A DNA stretch of 64,000 nt from Petrosia ficiformis (lineage: Eukaryota; Porifera; Demospongiae; Haplosclerida; Petrosiidae), in assembly GCA_947044365.1 (NCBI GenBank), contig OX345652.1, positions 62,001 through 126,000 on the forward strand, written 5' to 3'. A program made the translations under genes and the position numbers. Positions 1 to 10,735 of this stretch are shown one piece after another; within the stretch, counting starts at the first letter, position 1, and each line of letters opens with the position of its first letter. Under the pieces are notes generated by a model. That model was not told where the DNA came from, did not search any database, and worked only from the letters and a program-made list of their open reading frames with translations.

Positions 1-303
1 AGCACTCGCAAAATACAACTTTCAAATTTCAAAGATACTAAAAAAGTTAATGTCTTCATCGTCTTCACTATAATATTATTTACTGTCCCAACACCATTTT
101 ATGTAATCTTGATTTCAATAGACCTAATTGTGCTTGGTAACTCAATGTTCATTTTTACTTTATTACTGTTAGTCTGTTCGAGTCAAGTACTGCTATTTTT
201 ACCAAAAGTATGGCCTCTTCTTTTTTCAAATACCAGGTTTAGTAAACAAAAGAGATATTCTTTAACCCAGGGTGTTTTAAAAAGTACTTTATTTTTTGTG
301 TAA
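1..303 (+). CDS. Class C GPCR (GABA-B/mGluR-like), C-terminal fragment
   Basis: The reading frame is open from base 1 to a stop at 301-303, so only the last ~100 residues are in the window. They read TRKIQLSNFKDTKKVN, then two hydrophobic segments (about residues 18-41 and 44-66), then FLPKVWPL and a short basic tail. The order R-K-I..F-D-T-K before TM6 and F-x-P-K after TM7 is that of the third intracellular loop to TM7 end of class C receptors (GABA-B/mGluR type). Role by family: plasma-membrane receptor with a Venus-flytrap ligand domain, which would lie upstream of the window. The tail is very short, without the coiled coil of vertebrate GABA-B subunits. Ligand and subtype cannot be judged. 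Confidence 0.7.
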   Translation, partial: STRKIQLSNFKDTKKVNVFIVFTIILFTVPTPFYVILISIDLIVLGNSMFIFTLLLLVCSSQVLLFLPKVWPLLFSNTRFSKQKRYSLTQGVLKSTLFFV

Positions 304-566
304 CTATCACTTGTGTACAATATTAACACAACAATATTGCAGGTTATATAAATGTTTTTTAAAATTAAATGTTTATTGTTAGTTATTTCCTGTAAAGTAT
401 ATTGTGACTGAATAATCATTCCTTTTAAATATCAAAGGGATGTATTGTTGTTCATTCCTCATGGGAATTAACTAAATAAACAATTTTTTGGTGTACTATT
501 AACCACATGACAGAGAAAATGAAACAAATGTTGTAAGGACTCTAATTATTATAATTATTGTTAGTT
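304..566. other. Convergent 3' spacer
   Basis: AT-rich sequence between two convergent stop codons. It must hold the 3' UTRs and polyadenylation signals of both flanking genes. No further gene seen; a minus-strand ORF here is low complexity and overlaps the receptor tail. Confidence 0.6.
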
Positions 567-2536
567 TCATTTTGTATGTAGTTCAATTTCTTCTCCACCA
601 ATGCTAGTGAGCTTGCCATCATCTTTTAGAAGCTTAGCAGTATCTTTATGATGCAATTCGGTGTCAGAATCTATGATTGGGTGTGGTTTGTCACTAGGAG
701 CTACTGAAAAACTTTCATTTTCCAAAATTGATAGTGTATTTTGTGATATATTATCTGCATCATCTTCAGGAAAGCCATTCACCTTATAAATACCAGGGAG
801 AAGACGAAAAAGCAGAAATGTTGAGTGGTTGTCATGGTGATGTATATTGCGTACACATGCTGTAATATAATTCCCACTTACATCACGTCTTCTTTGCCTA
901 TTTTTAACAGCAAAATAGCCATCAGTACGCAACTTACGAGATACACAATTGATATAAAATGTGTCCCGTCCACTGGTCCAAGACGCGAGTGAGACAGGAG
1001 TGCTCCCTTTCTTTCCGACAATACGATGATGAAGAACAAATCTACTGTCATGTTTCGATACGCTTTCTTGAACAAATAGTGGACCAGAATTACGACCAAG
1101 CACACTCAATGGAGCATTTATATAACGGGCAATGGGCTCAAGAGAGGTTTGTTTCAGAGCTAAAGAAGTAGAGCGACGACGAACACCCTTGTGAGATGAA
1201 CTATCATCACTATAATGAGCTATGTGGAATCCATATGGCTGATCAACAACATCTGTTGGTATGATGTAGAACAAAGAAGAGCGATGGATATCTTCTGTAG
1301 CAACTACAGATCCATCTTTTGGATTAATAGCAAGATAGACTGTGTCATTACGGCAAGAGAGAATATATGGGCCATCTGTAAAACAAAGACACATGAAATT
1401 ATACTAATTATTTTAAAATAGAGTAACTTACCACTAGCATCACTCTGTGACTCAACAAATGAAATTAATGCTTTTTTCAGAGCAAGGTGAAGAAAACTCA
1501 TTTTAACCAAGTTTGTAATAGGCTGTATCTTAACTCCAACAACAGCCTCATCATGTGATCCTCTCTCTACATACTGATTCTTTGTAATAACACCTATCGA
1601 TTTAATATCAGATGCACGTGTTTTTCTACTCCACCTGCTTTCTTGACTAACGACAAGATTAGCAAGTTTATCAATTCCAAATGTCCCAGCCACACCTACT
1701 GCTATGCTATACTCTTCTTCAGTAAGAACTCGATACTCAGCAGCACCTAACTCTATGGCACTTACAAAATGAGTTATTCTAAAGTGTTTTACAAATTCCT
1801 GACAAGCTCGTATAATATTCTTAAAATCCTCTTTATTGCCATGTTGTAGAATATCACCTAAATTCTCAATGGGGTTAACTCCACTCCTCAGTGGGCTCTG
1901 TACATTTGTAGAGGGTTGTTCTAATGGTTGATCAATCTCCTTGAGCTTATTTTCCTCCCATTTACGATGAAGACGTTGGACAATCCATTGTGCCAAGCGC
2001 TCTTCAAAAGTGAGAGCACTTATTTTCTCGTTAATAGAAAGTGGAACGGTAACGGATGAAACATGAAGTGCTGCTTCTACAAAACTTGAGCCTCCTGATG
2101 GAACATCATCAAACTCATCACGAAATGAAATTGTACGATTTACGACTTTCTTCCCAATTGCACGACGTGTGGTACTGATACTACGTGACAACTCTGCATC
2201 AGTTCCAATAGTGAGTGGTGATTGAGGAACTAATAAAGATCCTTTGATTTGTGTCTGCTGAGTTTGTACACTGGTTATCTCACGCTCATAACTTCGTAAT
2301 GCACCGCCTTCTTCTGTTCCAATGATGTTATCATATTCCACTCTCCTCACTTGGAATGATGTTTTATTAAGCCAAGGAGTAGAATCTGTTCCATCTAAAC
2401 CACGACCTAAACCAAGATCAATAAATCTATAGATCTCTTCTTTTGTATAGACTGGTCCTGCTTTCAGAGAAGCACTTGCTACAGAAGGAGCTGTTGTTCC
2501 GAGTTTTGTATCAGTCTTGTCTTCCTTGCCTGACAT
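567..2536 (-). CDS. MACPF-like protein with beta-trefoil-like C-terminal part (two exons)
   Basis: Two exons, 2536-1432 and 1375-567, joined over a 56-nt GTAAGT..ACAG intron, give 637 residues. There is no signal peptide or clear membrane segment. The middle of exon 1 has FVKHFRITHFVSAIELGA, which resembles the MACPF signature (F-x-x-x-Y-G-T-H-[YF]-[VI]-x-x-x-x-L-G-G) in degenerate form, with KVVNRTISFRDEF earlier. Exon 2 (from DGPYILSC) contains repeated hydrophobic-x-hydrophobic strands of the kind found in beta-trefoil or FGF/fascin-like folds. MACPF proteins form pores in immunity and development; activity here is not shown. Lacking a leader, it may act in the cytosol or leave by an unconventional route. 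Divergent from the next gene. Confident as a gene, moderate for MACPF, low for trefoil. Confidence 0.6.
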
Positions 2537-2978
2537 TCTCTATAATTTTCTATATTCAGGGCCAAGTGGAAACTAGTAGTGCCATAGGAAACTGCATCAC
2601 CAGGCGAAGGCCAAAGTACAAACTTCCTTATCCGTACGTCACGTAGAGCCCCTCCCATTTACGCAAACGTACGTACGTACGTACTTACGCTATGGGCTGG
2701 CCTGTGGGCCTAGCCTGGAGTCAGACTACTTCCTGTTACTAGGGGCCGGCCCCTAGTAACAGGAAGTGAGTCTGACTCCCACAGTGCACATGCACACCGG
2801 CCGGGATGTCGCCCAGCCGCCCACGCCCTAAACCAGAGCGTGGATGGAGGGTGGGGGATTGGGGAGGAGAGAGTGCACAGGTCTACGTCTGGGGTTATAA
2901 AATATGTGCTCCCCGGGGTAAAATTAATTTTTAACCAGGAGACCCTGTATCTAACAAAAGCCTGTCAAAAGGATCATC
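2537..2978. promoter_or_regulatory. Bidirectional intergenic region with long palindrome
   Basis: A 442-bp spacer between divergent start codons. It is much more GC-rich than its surroundings and holds an alternating ACGT run (about 2667-2690), a near-perfect inverted repeat (2717-2779) and a G-rich stretch (about 2842-2870). It must contain both 5' UTRs and promoters. Confidence 0.6.
2717..2779. repeat. 63-bp near-perfect palindrome with two ETS-type cores
   Basis: Centre GGGGCCGGCCCC at 2742-2753. The inner 20 nt of each arm (2728-2747 and 2748-2767) are exact reverse complements with no spacer. The outer 11 nt match after a one-base offset. Each arm carries ACAGGAAGT or its complement, the consensus of ETS-family sites. 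Whether it is a regulatory dyad or a mobile-element remnant cannot be told. Confidence 0.85.
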
Positions 2979-4499
2979 ATGAAGAGTGGTAGTGAGTCTC
3001 AAATGGCCAAACCATGTTACAGCTCAAGTGTAAAGAAGGTGGTTACAGCAGCTATAGTCCTTCTTATCATAGAAGTGAATATGATTGCCATTTACACGTA
3101 TAATATGGTAGATAACTCGGATTTGAGAGACACGCCAAAGAAGGAGGATGTTGTTGTTCGTGTAAAGCGTGTTGACTTTGACTATTTCAATACTGTGACG
3201 GAATCAACATTAACAACCATTATAGCAACTGTTAAGCAGTCTCTTCACCTTGGTAATAATGAGATGGTTAGTAGTGGAGATGGGCCAGGAGATAAGGATA
3301 TTAGTGAACCAATTGATAAGCTTCATAAAGTTAAACCCCTGACTGTTAACACAGCCAATCACAAAAAACCTTCCCAAAATAAGGCCACATCAGTAAAAGG
3401 TAATCGAGTATCAAATGTGACTAAACCAGTTAATGGTAATCGAGTATCAAATGTGACTAAACCGGTTGTTAAAGGTAATCGAATTTCAAATGTGACTAAA
3501 CCAGTTGTTAAAGGTAATCGAATTTCAAATGTGACTAAACCGGTTGTTAAAGGTAATCGAGTATCAAATGTGACTAAACCGATTGTTAAAGGTAATCGAA
3601 TGTCAAATGTGAATAAACCAGTTGTTAAGAAATCCTCTAATGTATCTACTTCAAACAACACTGGTAGAAAGATTCTAGATTCTGTACATGCATCTCGTAG
3701 CCAAGATGAGCTTCATGCTGAGAAACAAGGTAAATTACATTATACATCAGTTAGTAAGAACAAAACATCTTATGTTTTGCCATCTTTCTTTATCATTGGT
3801 GCAAAAGTATCAGGTGTTGATATTCTTAGTCAGTTATTATCTTTACATCCACAAATTAAACTAACTGACTACTCTGCTGATGAGCAAGATGTATACCAAT
3901 CAATACATTCTGGTCAAAAACTTGTTGCAGTGAATGATAGTTTGTTTTCATTGCCCTCAGCTCCTGCTAATTTGAAGAAGATGCAACCAAATGCTAAATT
4001 GGTACTCATTTTACGAGATCCCTTAGAACGAACTGTGGTAGACTTTCTATCCATGCAAGAAGGATCTGGTTACCATTCCTATGAAGGTTCATTTGTAACT
4101 GGTGATGGGACAGTTATAAATGAAAAGAGTTCCATTATTCGTGATAGCTTATATGATGTACATTTAAAAAACTGGCTGAAATATTTTGCTTTCCCTACGT
4201 ACCTCTTCATTGACTTTTTTCAGCTAATGACACAACCATATGCTATGATGACAAAAGTCGAGAAGTTCTTGCACATACAATCATTTTATCACAAAACCTC
4301 ATTTGTTTACAAGAAAGATGTCCTGTGTACAAAAACGAAACAAAAGCCTATATGTCTAACACAAACTCATAATGAACTTAACCTTCCTACTGAGATTGAT
4401 GAAGCTCTCAAAGCTTACTATACTCAACACATGGAAAAATTTTGGTCTATAGTGTCTGATGATCTTTCAGTCACTGATCTTGTTTCATTAATTAATTAA
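2979..4499 (+). CDS. Sulfotransferase-like type II membrane protein with sequon-repeat stalk
   Basis: Intronless, 506 residues. A short cytosolic N-terminus is followed by one hydrophobic anchor (about 20-42), giving the Golgi type II layout. Next is a stalk (about 135-225) with about seven copies of a 12-13-residue repeat, VKGNRVSNVTKPV. Each copy holds an N-V-T or similar N-glycosylation sequon. The C-terminal half (from SYVLPSFFIIGAK) aligns in order with heparan-sulfate sulfotransferase domains: a 5'-PSB-like FFIIGAKVSGVD, then a 3'-phosphate-binding LVLILRDPLERTVVDFL, and late paired cysteines (CTKTKQKPIC). The P-loop is atypical: the usual K-[TCG]-G-T-T reads V-S-G-V-D, so the lysine directly before the small residue-Gly pair is gone. 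It may be a weak enzyme or a pseudoenzyme. Confidence 0.75.
   Translation: MKSGSESQMAKPCYSSSVKKVVTAAIVLLIIEVNMIAIYTYNMVDNSDLRDTPKKEDVVVRVKRVDFDYFNTVTESTLTTIIATVKQSLHLGNNEMVSSGDGPGDKDISEPIDKLHKVKPLTVNTANHKKPSQNKATSVKGNRVSNVTKPVNGNRVSNVTKPVVKGNRISNVTKPVVKGNRISNVTKPVVKGNRVSNVTKPIVKGNRMSNVNKPVVKKSSNVSTSNNTGRKILDSVHASRSQDELHAEKQGKLHYTSVSKNKTSYVLPSFFIIGAKVSGVDILSQLLSLHPQIKLTDYSADEQDVYQSIHSGQKLVAVNDSLFSLPSAPANLKKMQPNAKLVLILRDPLERTVVDFLSMQEGSGYHSYEGSFVTGDGTVINEKSSIIRDSLYDVHLKNWLKYFAFPTYLFIDFFQLMTQPYAMMTKVEKFLHIQSFYHKTSFVYKKDVLCTKTKQKPICLTQTHNELNLPTEIDEALKAYYTQHMEKFWSIVSDDLSVTDLVSLIN
3397..3630 (+). repeat. In-frame 36/39-bp coding repeat (stalk)
   Basis: About seven tandem copies encoding (V-K/N)-G-N-R-[VIM]-S-N-V-[TN]-K-P-[VI]. 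The first units lack one codon, and the last has NVN instead of NVT, losing the sequon. Copies are nearly identical in DNA, which suggests recent expansion or gene conversion. Confidence 0.9.
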
Positions 4500-4637
4500 C
4501 AATAATTAAGACACTCTGTTTTAAATGTAGTCATAGTTTAGATGACGCCAACACATTTTATTACAATCATTTGCACATGTATTATTATTATTACAACAAA
4601 AAATATTACAAAGTCTTGAGCACTATCAAAGAAATAT

Positions 4638-7600
4638 TCAGGAAGCTGCGCATATGAAGAGATACATTATTACAATGTATTTCTTATAATAATTGTATAC
4701 TTGCCTTTAGCTAACTTGAAATCATTAAACTCAGCTGGAAAGTATCCTGTTGTTCCCATGGCAACAAAACCTTTACCACTACCAATACTAACATCAGAAG
4801 CTACTGATTTTCCATCTATAGCAGCAGTTATCTTGTCATCCTATAATATATTTTACATACATTAATTGAATAAAACACATAACTAAATTCATACCTCAAT
4901 GTCGATTGTTAAAGTATAAATAGTATTGGATAAAATTTTCATGGCTCCATTGGTTAAATGCTTGCTTCCACCTATAGTTACATAACATTAATCATTTTTA
5001 ATAATAGACAGAGATACATATATACTATAAAAACTACCATGGCAACTGGGTTAGGTCTAAATCAGATCTGTAAAGGCAAGCATATACGCTATATGGTTTA
5101 TACTATGTCTTTATCAGGCGTCTTCCCTATGTTTAGGATGTTTCTAGTTGCAACTAGAAACATCAGATAGACCCTTGCTAACCAAACTATAAATATTACT
5201 ACATACTTACCTAAGTCAGCTGTTATGTTCCAAAACCCAGCTGTGTTGATCCAGAAAAACACACCACTAGCACCGTGAGTACTACAACCCCCTGAACTAA
5301 TCCGAGCTGCAATAAAAGCTCCAACACTTGATATGACATCATGTACATCAGGTAAAACAACTTGGACACTAACTGATACAGCTTCCCTATTAAAATGATA
5401 CGATCGATACTTAATTGAGAGATAAAACGTTTGGAGATTCGTGAGACTCAAGGAGACTAATGGGGACTCACAAGACTCAAAGAGACTAATGGGGACTCAT
5501 GAGACTCAAAGTGACTACTGGAGACTCATGAGACTAATGTGACTCAAAGAGACTCATGAGGCTCTAACAGACTACTGAAGACTCAAATAGTCTCCTTGAG
5601 TCTCTTTGAGTCTTTAGGGTCTCATGAATCCCCATTAGTCTCATGAGTCCCCAGTAGTCTCATTGAGTCTTCAGTAGTCTGAGTCCTCATTAGTCTCTTT
5701 GAGACTCATGAGTCCCCAGTAGTTTCCTTGAGTCTCCAGTAGTCTCTCAGGGTCTCATGAGTCTCTATGAGTCTCATGAGTCCCCATTAGTCTCCTTGAG
5801 GCTCATGAGTCCCCATTAGTCTCCTTGAGGCTCATGAGTCCCCAATATTTTCTTTGAGTCTCATGAGTTCCCATTAGTCTCATGAGTCCCCGGTAGTCTC
5901 TTTGGGTCTAATGAGTCTCTTAAGGTCTCATTAGTCTTCATTAGTCTCATGAGTCTCCATTAGTCTTTTTGAGTCTCATGAGTCTCCAGTAGTCTCCTAG
6001 GGTCTCTTTGAGTCTCATGAGTCCCCATTAGTCACTTGGAGTCTCATGAATCCCCATTAGTCTCTTGAGTCTCATGAGTCCCCGTTAGTCTCCTTGAGAC
6101 TCAAAGAGACTCATGAAACCCAAAGAGACTGCAAGGAGACTACTGGAGACTCATGACACTAATGGGAACTCATGTGACTAATGGAGACTCATGAGACCCT
6201 AAAAGACTACTGGAGACCGCAAGGAGACTACTGGGGACTCATGAGTCACCAGTAGTCTCCTTGCAGTCTTTTTGGGTCTCATGAGTCTCATGAGTCCCCA
6301 TTAGTCTCTTTCAGTCTCATGAGTCCCCATTAGTCTCTTTGAGTCTCATAACTCCCCAGTAGTCTCCTTGAGTCTCCAGTAGTCTCTTTGAGTCTTATGA
6401 GTCTCTTTGAGTTGCATGAGTCCTCATTAGTCTCTTTGAGTCTCATGAGTCCCCAGTATAGTCTCCTTGTGACTCAAGAAGACTAATGGAGACTCCTGAG
6501 ACTCAGAGAGATTCATGAGACCCTAAGAGACTGCTGGAGGCTCAAGGAAACTACTGGGGATTCATGAAACTCATGAGACTCAAAGACACTCATGAGACCC
6601 AAAGAGACTCATGAGACTACTGGAGACTACTGAGGTCTCATAAGACTAAAGAGACTAATGAGACCCTAAGAAACTACTGGAGACTGAAAGAGACTAAATG
6701 AGACTCATGAGATTCACAGGCACTACTGGGAACTCATGGAATCATGAGACCCAGAGAGACTACTAGGAACTCATTAGACTGAAAGAAAATAATGACAACT
6801 ATGGGGGGCACTGCTCTAATTCCACTTACATAATAGCAAAATAGCATCAATTATTATATGCAATTGTTGTAAAATGGTGGGCATTAAATAGAAAAAAATA
6901 CTATATTTGTGTATAATTGTGAATTAGTGCAGACACATTACATACCATGTGTTGCTCCCTATGAGAGTAATAGTTTGATCACTATCTCCACACCATGATA
7001 TTACATGTTGAGGTACTACCTATAATGATTTCATGCACATACAATTAATAACATAATTATAAATATATATATACATGTTTGTACATATATAGCATATGGG
7101 CCAGTGCATACATATTTGTAATTACAGCACGTGTACATGCATGTTCGTGTGTACATACATGTTTATACATACAGCAAGTGTACATGTTTGTATACATACA
7201 GCATATGGGGACATGCGTACATGCATGTTTACTTGTGTACATACACGTTTACTGATATAGTATGTGTATGTACATGTATTATACATACATACATAGGAGT
7301 GTGGCTAAAAATTCATTGATTATTTTATGTAATCATCATTGGTTACTGTTGGTTGATAAGCAGTGGACTACTGGTCATAATTTACCATCATGGGGACGTC
7401 TCAGCATACAAGATACAGAATTACGGTTAATACCTGCATCATGACTTTTCCTAATCCTGGATGTTTAGATTGTCTGATTTCATACACTCCATACTGATCA
7501 GCAAAATAATTAGCTTCGGAATATTCCTCATAACCTGAAAAATACTTGTACTTATTAATTATTTAAACATGACTTGTATACCCTCAAAGTCATCTTGATA

Positions 7601-9729
7601 AGGTACTGGAAAAGACTTAGAAGGTGAGGATTCATACGTTCCTTTGATTTGCCCTTTCTTTGTTGAGAGAGTCATCACATGATCCACTGGTAGATCAATA
7701 GTGAATTCACCATTATTTACCTGACAATCATTAGTGATACAATGAGGTGAAATAGGACATCATAATACCTTAACTGTTCCATTCTGTATAAAATACTGTG
7801 GATCAGTTTCATCTGTATTAAACAATTGACTGTCCCATCTATAAAGCTCATTTATATTCAACTATTGAATGAATCATGACATATACACAGAATAGGATTA
7901 ACGCAATACTACATACAAATGATCCTTTAAGAGTGAAGTGAGCATTTTGAGGAGACACCATATAAGGTAACAGGGAAGGTCTAATACATTTTGAATGATC
8001 ATGACTCTAGAGACATGATAACATAACATGCGATATTTCAACTTGTGTTTGCTATCTTCATACCATTGTCTCAATAACAATTGTCAAGTCTTTGCTTTTA
8101 GAGTCAACTAAAGAAACGTAACTACCTCCCTTCATTAAATGCCCTGATCCACTATCAACAGGAAGATAATTATCACCAGGTTGAGTGAACTGGGTTGTAT
8201 GAGCTGAAGACAAAACATGTTCTATGATATATTGAAACATAACAAAAGTATAAACCTGATATATAAATGGGACCATTGATATCAAAGTGACCTGACCAAG
8301 GCTCAATGGCTGTCATTAGTCCATCACGATAATATGGAAGTCCATTATAGTAGCTAGCTATTAAATTCCAACTTATTGTGCTATGTGCATGGAGTATAAT
8401 AAAAATGGATTAACCACATATGATAGGTTTTTACAAACCTTGTCATGTTACCATTAACATAATTCTGATTCAGAATCTAATTGAGAGTATTATGTATAAT
8501 TATTGTAGTTATTACACATATTTCAGCTCACTCTAGCCCAACATCCAGCACCAGTGTCATCATTATATGTACTATAATCTTCAGAAGACCACAATTTTTT
8601 TCCAGTCTTCCTTGCATTCTCATTACTGTTTGTACCAGGATAATGAGCCCTGTACATAATGATTAGTATAGTTGCACTCATTGCAATTAACTTAGAACTT
8701 ACCCAAGAATACTCACAGCTTTAGACAGCTCTGAATCTTTTAGTACATCATTAGAAATACCACTAAAAGATCCATCAGCAGCTACAATTTGTACATGTTG
8801 TAAACTGGCATTGTCTAGTGCTTTGCGTAGTGTCTAACACATTAGATATGAATATATTAGCAAAAGATATAACATCAACTTACTTTGATATAAGTTGAAT
8901 CAAAGTTCCGTTCATTCCAAATCTGAAGAGATTGCACATTTTAAAGTATTTACAAGTAAAATTCATTAACTCACTCCGACATAATCAATTGATAAATTAT
9001 AAACTCGTTTTGCTCCAGTGATCCATTTAATAATATATCCAGCAGTCACATTAGGATATTTGTATGGACTTCCACTACCTTTACCTACCTGCAACAGATT
9101 GACTTAACAATTGATAGATTTATAATATACATACCCAGGCTGGATATGCCCAAGGTAATCCATATAGCTTTATGTTGGGGTTACGCTAATTAGTATAAAA
9201 GTGTGTAAGATAATAGTTATAAGCTTATACTTGATACTTTTTTAGCTTCTGTCATGAGCCACCATTCATATCCTGTTTTGTAATTCTCTTCATTCTCAGA
9301 ATGCATGTGTGATGATTCTGTTCCATCTGTACATTTATTAATTGATGACATCATCAGGTAATGATATCACATACCAGTACTCTGTCCATCCCCACCTATC
9401 TCAACTTTCAAAATATGCAAAGAAGCTGCAAAATTTGGCTGCAGAAAATGAAATTATTAGAAGATACCACTATAGTATTGGATACATACTTTGAACAGTA
9501 AATCTAAAATCTTATCCACTACTTCTATACTGTAACTTGGCAGTAATCGTGAAGTGGCCTGTGAAATGAAAAAAGTAATTTATAATGATATTTGCAGTTA
9601 GCTACTGACTCCTCCACCACTAAGACCTCCAATGCCATCAAACGTTGGTCCTAGTCCTTTACTGTCATCTACAATATATTGTGCAGAGACTGCGCTTATT
9701 ACAGTCAAAAGTATCACTGCTATCCTCAT
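4638..9729 (-). CDS. GALC: Galactocerebrosidase (GH59), lysosomal
   Basis: I reconstruct 21 exons summing to 1,992 nt in one frame (663 residues; human GALC is similar in length). Exons: 9729-9610, 9558-9490, 9438-9375, 9326-9238, 9185-9135, 9088-8975, 8922-8884, 8833-8703, 8649-8532, 8476-8439, 8380-8256, 8203-8064, 8006-7917, 7861-7769, 7720-7582, 7534-7434, 7019-6946, 5386-5211, 4971-4895, 4840-4705, 4645-4638. The N-terminus is a signal peptide ([16 protein letters not shown]). GALC landmarks in order: [36 protein letters not shown] (acid/base Glu), LWSSEDYS (nucleophile Glu), [10 protein letters not shown], then a C-terminal lectin-like beta-sandwich with GVFFWI. It removes galactose from galactosylceramide in lysosomes. 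The last intron uses a GC donor; without that splice the protein ends about a dozen residues later at 4670. Confidence 0.93.
5440..6790. repeat. Minisatellite of GAGACTCATGAG-type units in alternating orientation (GALC intron 17)
   Basis: About 1.35 kb of degenerate ~30-bp units built from GAGACTCATGAG, CAAAGAGAC and TAATGGGGACTC. Blocks read as GAGACTC.. near 5440-5580, as GAGTCTC.. from about 5590 to 6090, GAGACTC.. again to 6240, GAGTCTC.. to 6460, then GAGACTC.. to 6790. The array inverts several times, giving large potential hairpins. It fills nearly all of the 1,559-nt intron 6945-5387. Confidence 0.92.
7045..7290. repeat. Degenerate TACATG/ATACATG-rich simple repeat
   Basis: Irregular runs of tacatgtttgtacatata and gcatgtttacttgtgtacat within GALC intron 16. 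ORFs through it are low complexity and not genes. Confidence 0.8.
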
Positions 9730-9818
9730 AAAGAGCTCCACCTAATAGTTACATGTACATGTACAATAGTTGTTACTAACATGTGCCATAAACCACACCC
9801 ATTACATATGTACTAAAT
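9730..9818. promoter_or_regulatory. 89-bp shared promoter of GALC and EMC7
   Basis: The two start codons face away from each other with only 89 bp between. It contains a TACATGTACATGTAC repeat. Both genes serve the secretory/lysosomal system. Confidence 0.65.
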
Positions 9819-10666
9819 ATGGATGCTATCAGGTGTGTGTTTTTACTTGTTATATCTTTGTTTGTCATTCAAGGAGACTGTGAGAATGACTCCAAAACTC
9901 AACAAGAAATAGAAAAGTCTGTACCTAAAGATGAAGCTAAGAATGATCAACTTAAATTATACAGTATAGAAGGTTCCGTAGACATAGAAGGAAGTGATAT
10001 AAGTGTTTGGGGATCAAAAACTCAAATATTGGTTGATGGAGGCAAATATGTTGGGTATTTGAAACAATCTGGGGAGTTTCAGATACACAATATACCCTCT
10101 GGAACATATCTCATTGAGGTGATTACACCTAATCATGTATTTGAACCTGCTCGAGTTGATATTAGTGGTAAAACTGGTAAAATACGTGGGAGAAGAGTGA
10201 ATCTTCTTAAAACTGGCAGTGTCTCTAGTCTACCATATCCTCTTAAATTCAAGGTCAACAAACAAGCAGAATTCTTTGAGAAGAGAGAGCAATGGAATGT
10301 GATGAGTATACTAAAGAATCCTATGGTATATATAGACCAGACCATAATATTATCATGAATGTAATTAGAGTATGTCTTATTTAGGTATTAGTTCTTGTGG
10401 CTCCACTACTTATCATGGTAGTGATGCCTAAACTACTGAACAACATGGATCCAGACACACACAAGGTATCAAGTTACATATTTTATCATTGTTAGTCTCA
10501 ACACATGCCTGAATAGGAAATGCAACAATCCATGCAAGCTTTTCAACAAGGTTCGAGCATGCCTAGTTTGGAAGAGATGTTTACTAACTTCTTTGGAGGG
10601 GGAAATACCACAGCAAAGAAGAATAAGAGTGTCACTGCTGCTGCCAACAAAAAGTCAAAACATTAA
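9819..10666 (+). CDS. EMC7: ER membrane protein complex subunit 7
   Basis: Three exons, 9819-10325, 10385-10465 and 10517-10666, give 245 residues. Signal peptide at the N-terminus; then a lumenal beta-sandwich (about 50-135) with GYLKQSGEFQIHNIPSGTY and YLIEVITPNHVFEPARVDI, the carbohydrate-binding-like DUF2012 fold of EMC7; then a single membrane segment encoded by exon 2 (VLVLVAPLLIMVVMPKLL), and a cytosolic tail SMPSLEEMFTNFFGGG ending in a lysine-rich stretch. The EMC inserts tail-anchored and multi-pass proteins into the ER membrane. Length and order match animal EMC7 throughout. Confidence 0.95.
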
Positions 10667-10735
10667 TCATTAAAAATGAATGAAATATGTTGTATCACAA
10701 AATTTATTGACTGTGTTATTATATCAGTATATTGA

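Noticed and set aside
2842..2870. G-rich run as a possible G-quadruplex
   Set aside because: G tracts are too short and uneven for a confident call.
3359..3661. 100-codon minus-strand ORF opposite the sulfotransferase-like gene
   Set aside because: Mirror of the coding repeat; periodic because the sense strand is periodic.
4958..5451. Plus- and minus-strand ORFs read as independent genes near 5100-5400
   Set aside because: The minus one is GALC exon 18 read through its flanks; the plus one crosses exon and intron.
7057..7319. ORFs in both strands rich in Tyr, Cys and His
   Set aside because: Derived from a degenerate TACATG repeat in a GALC intron.
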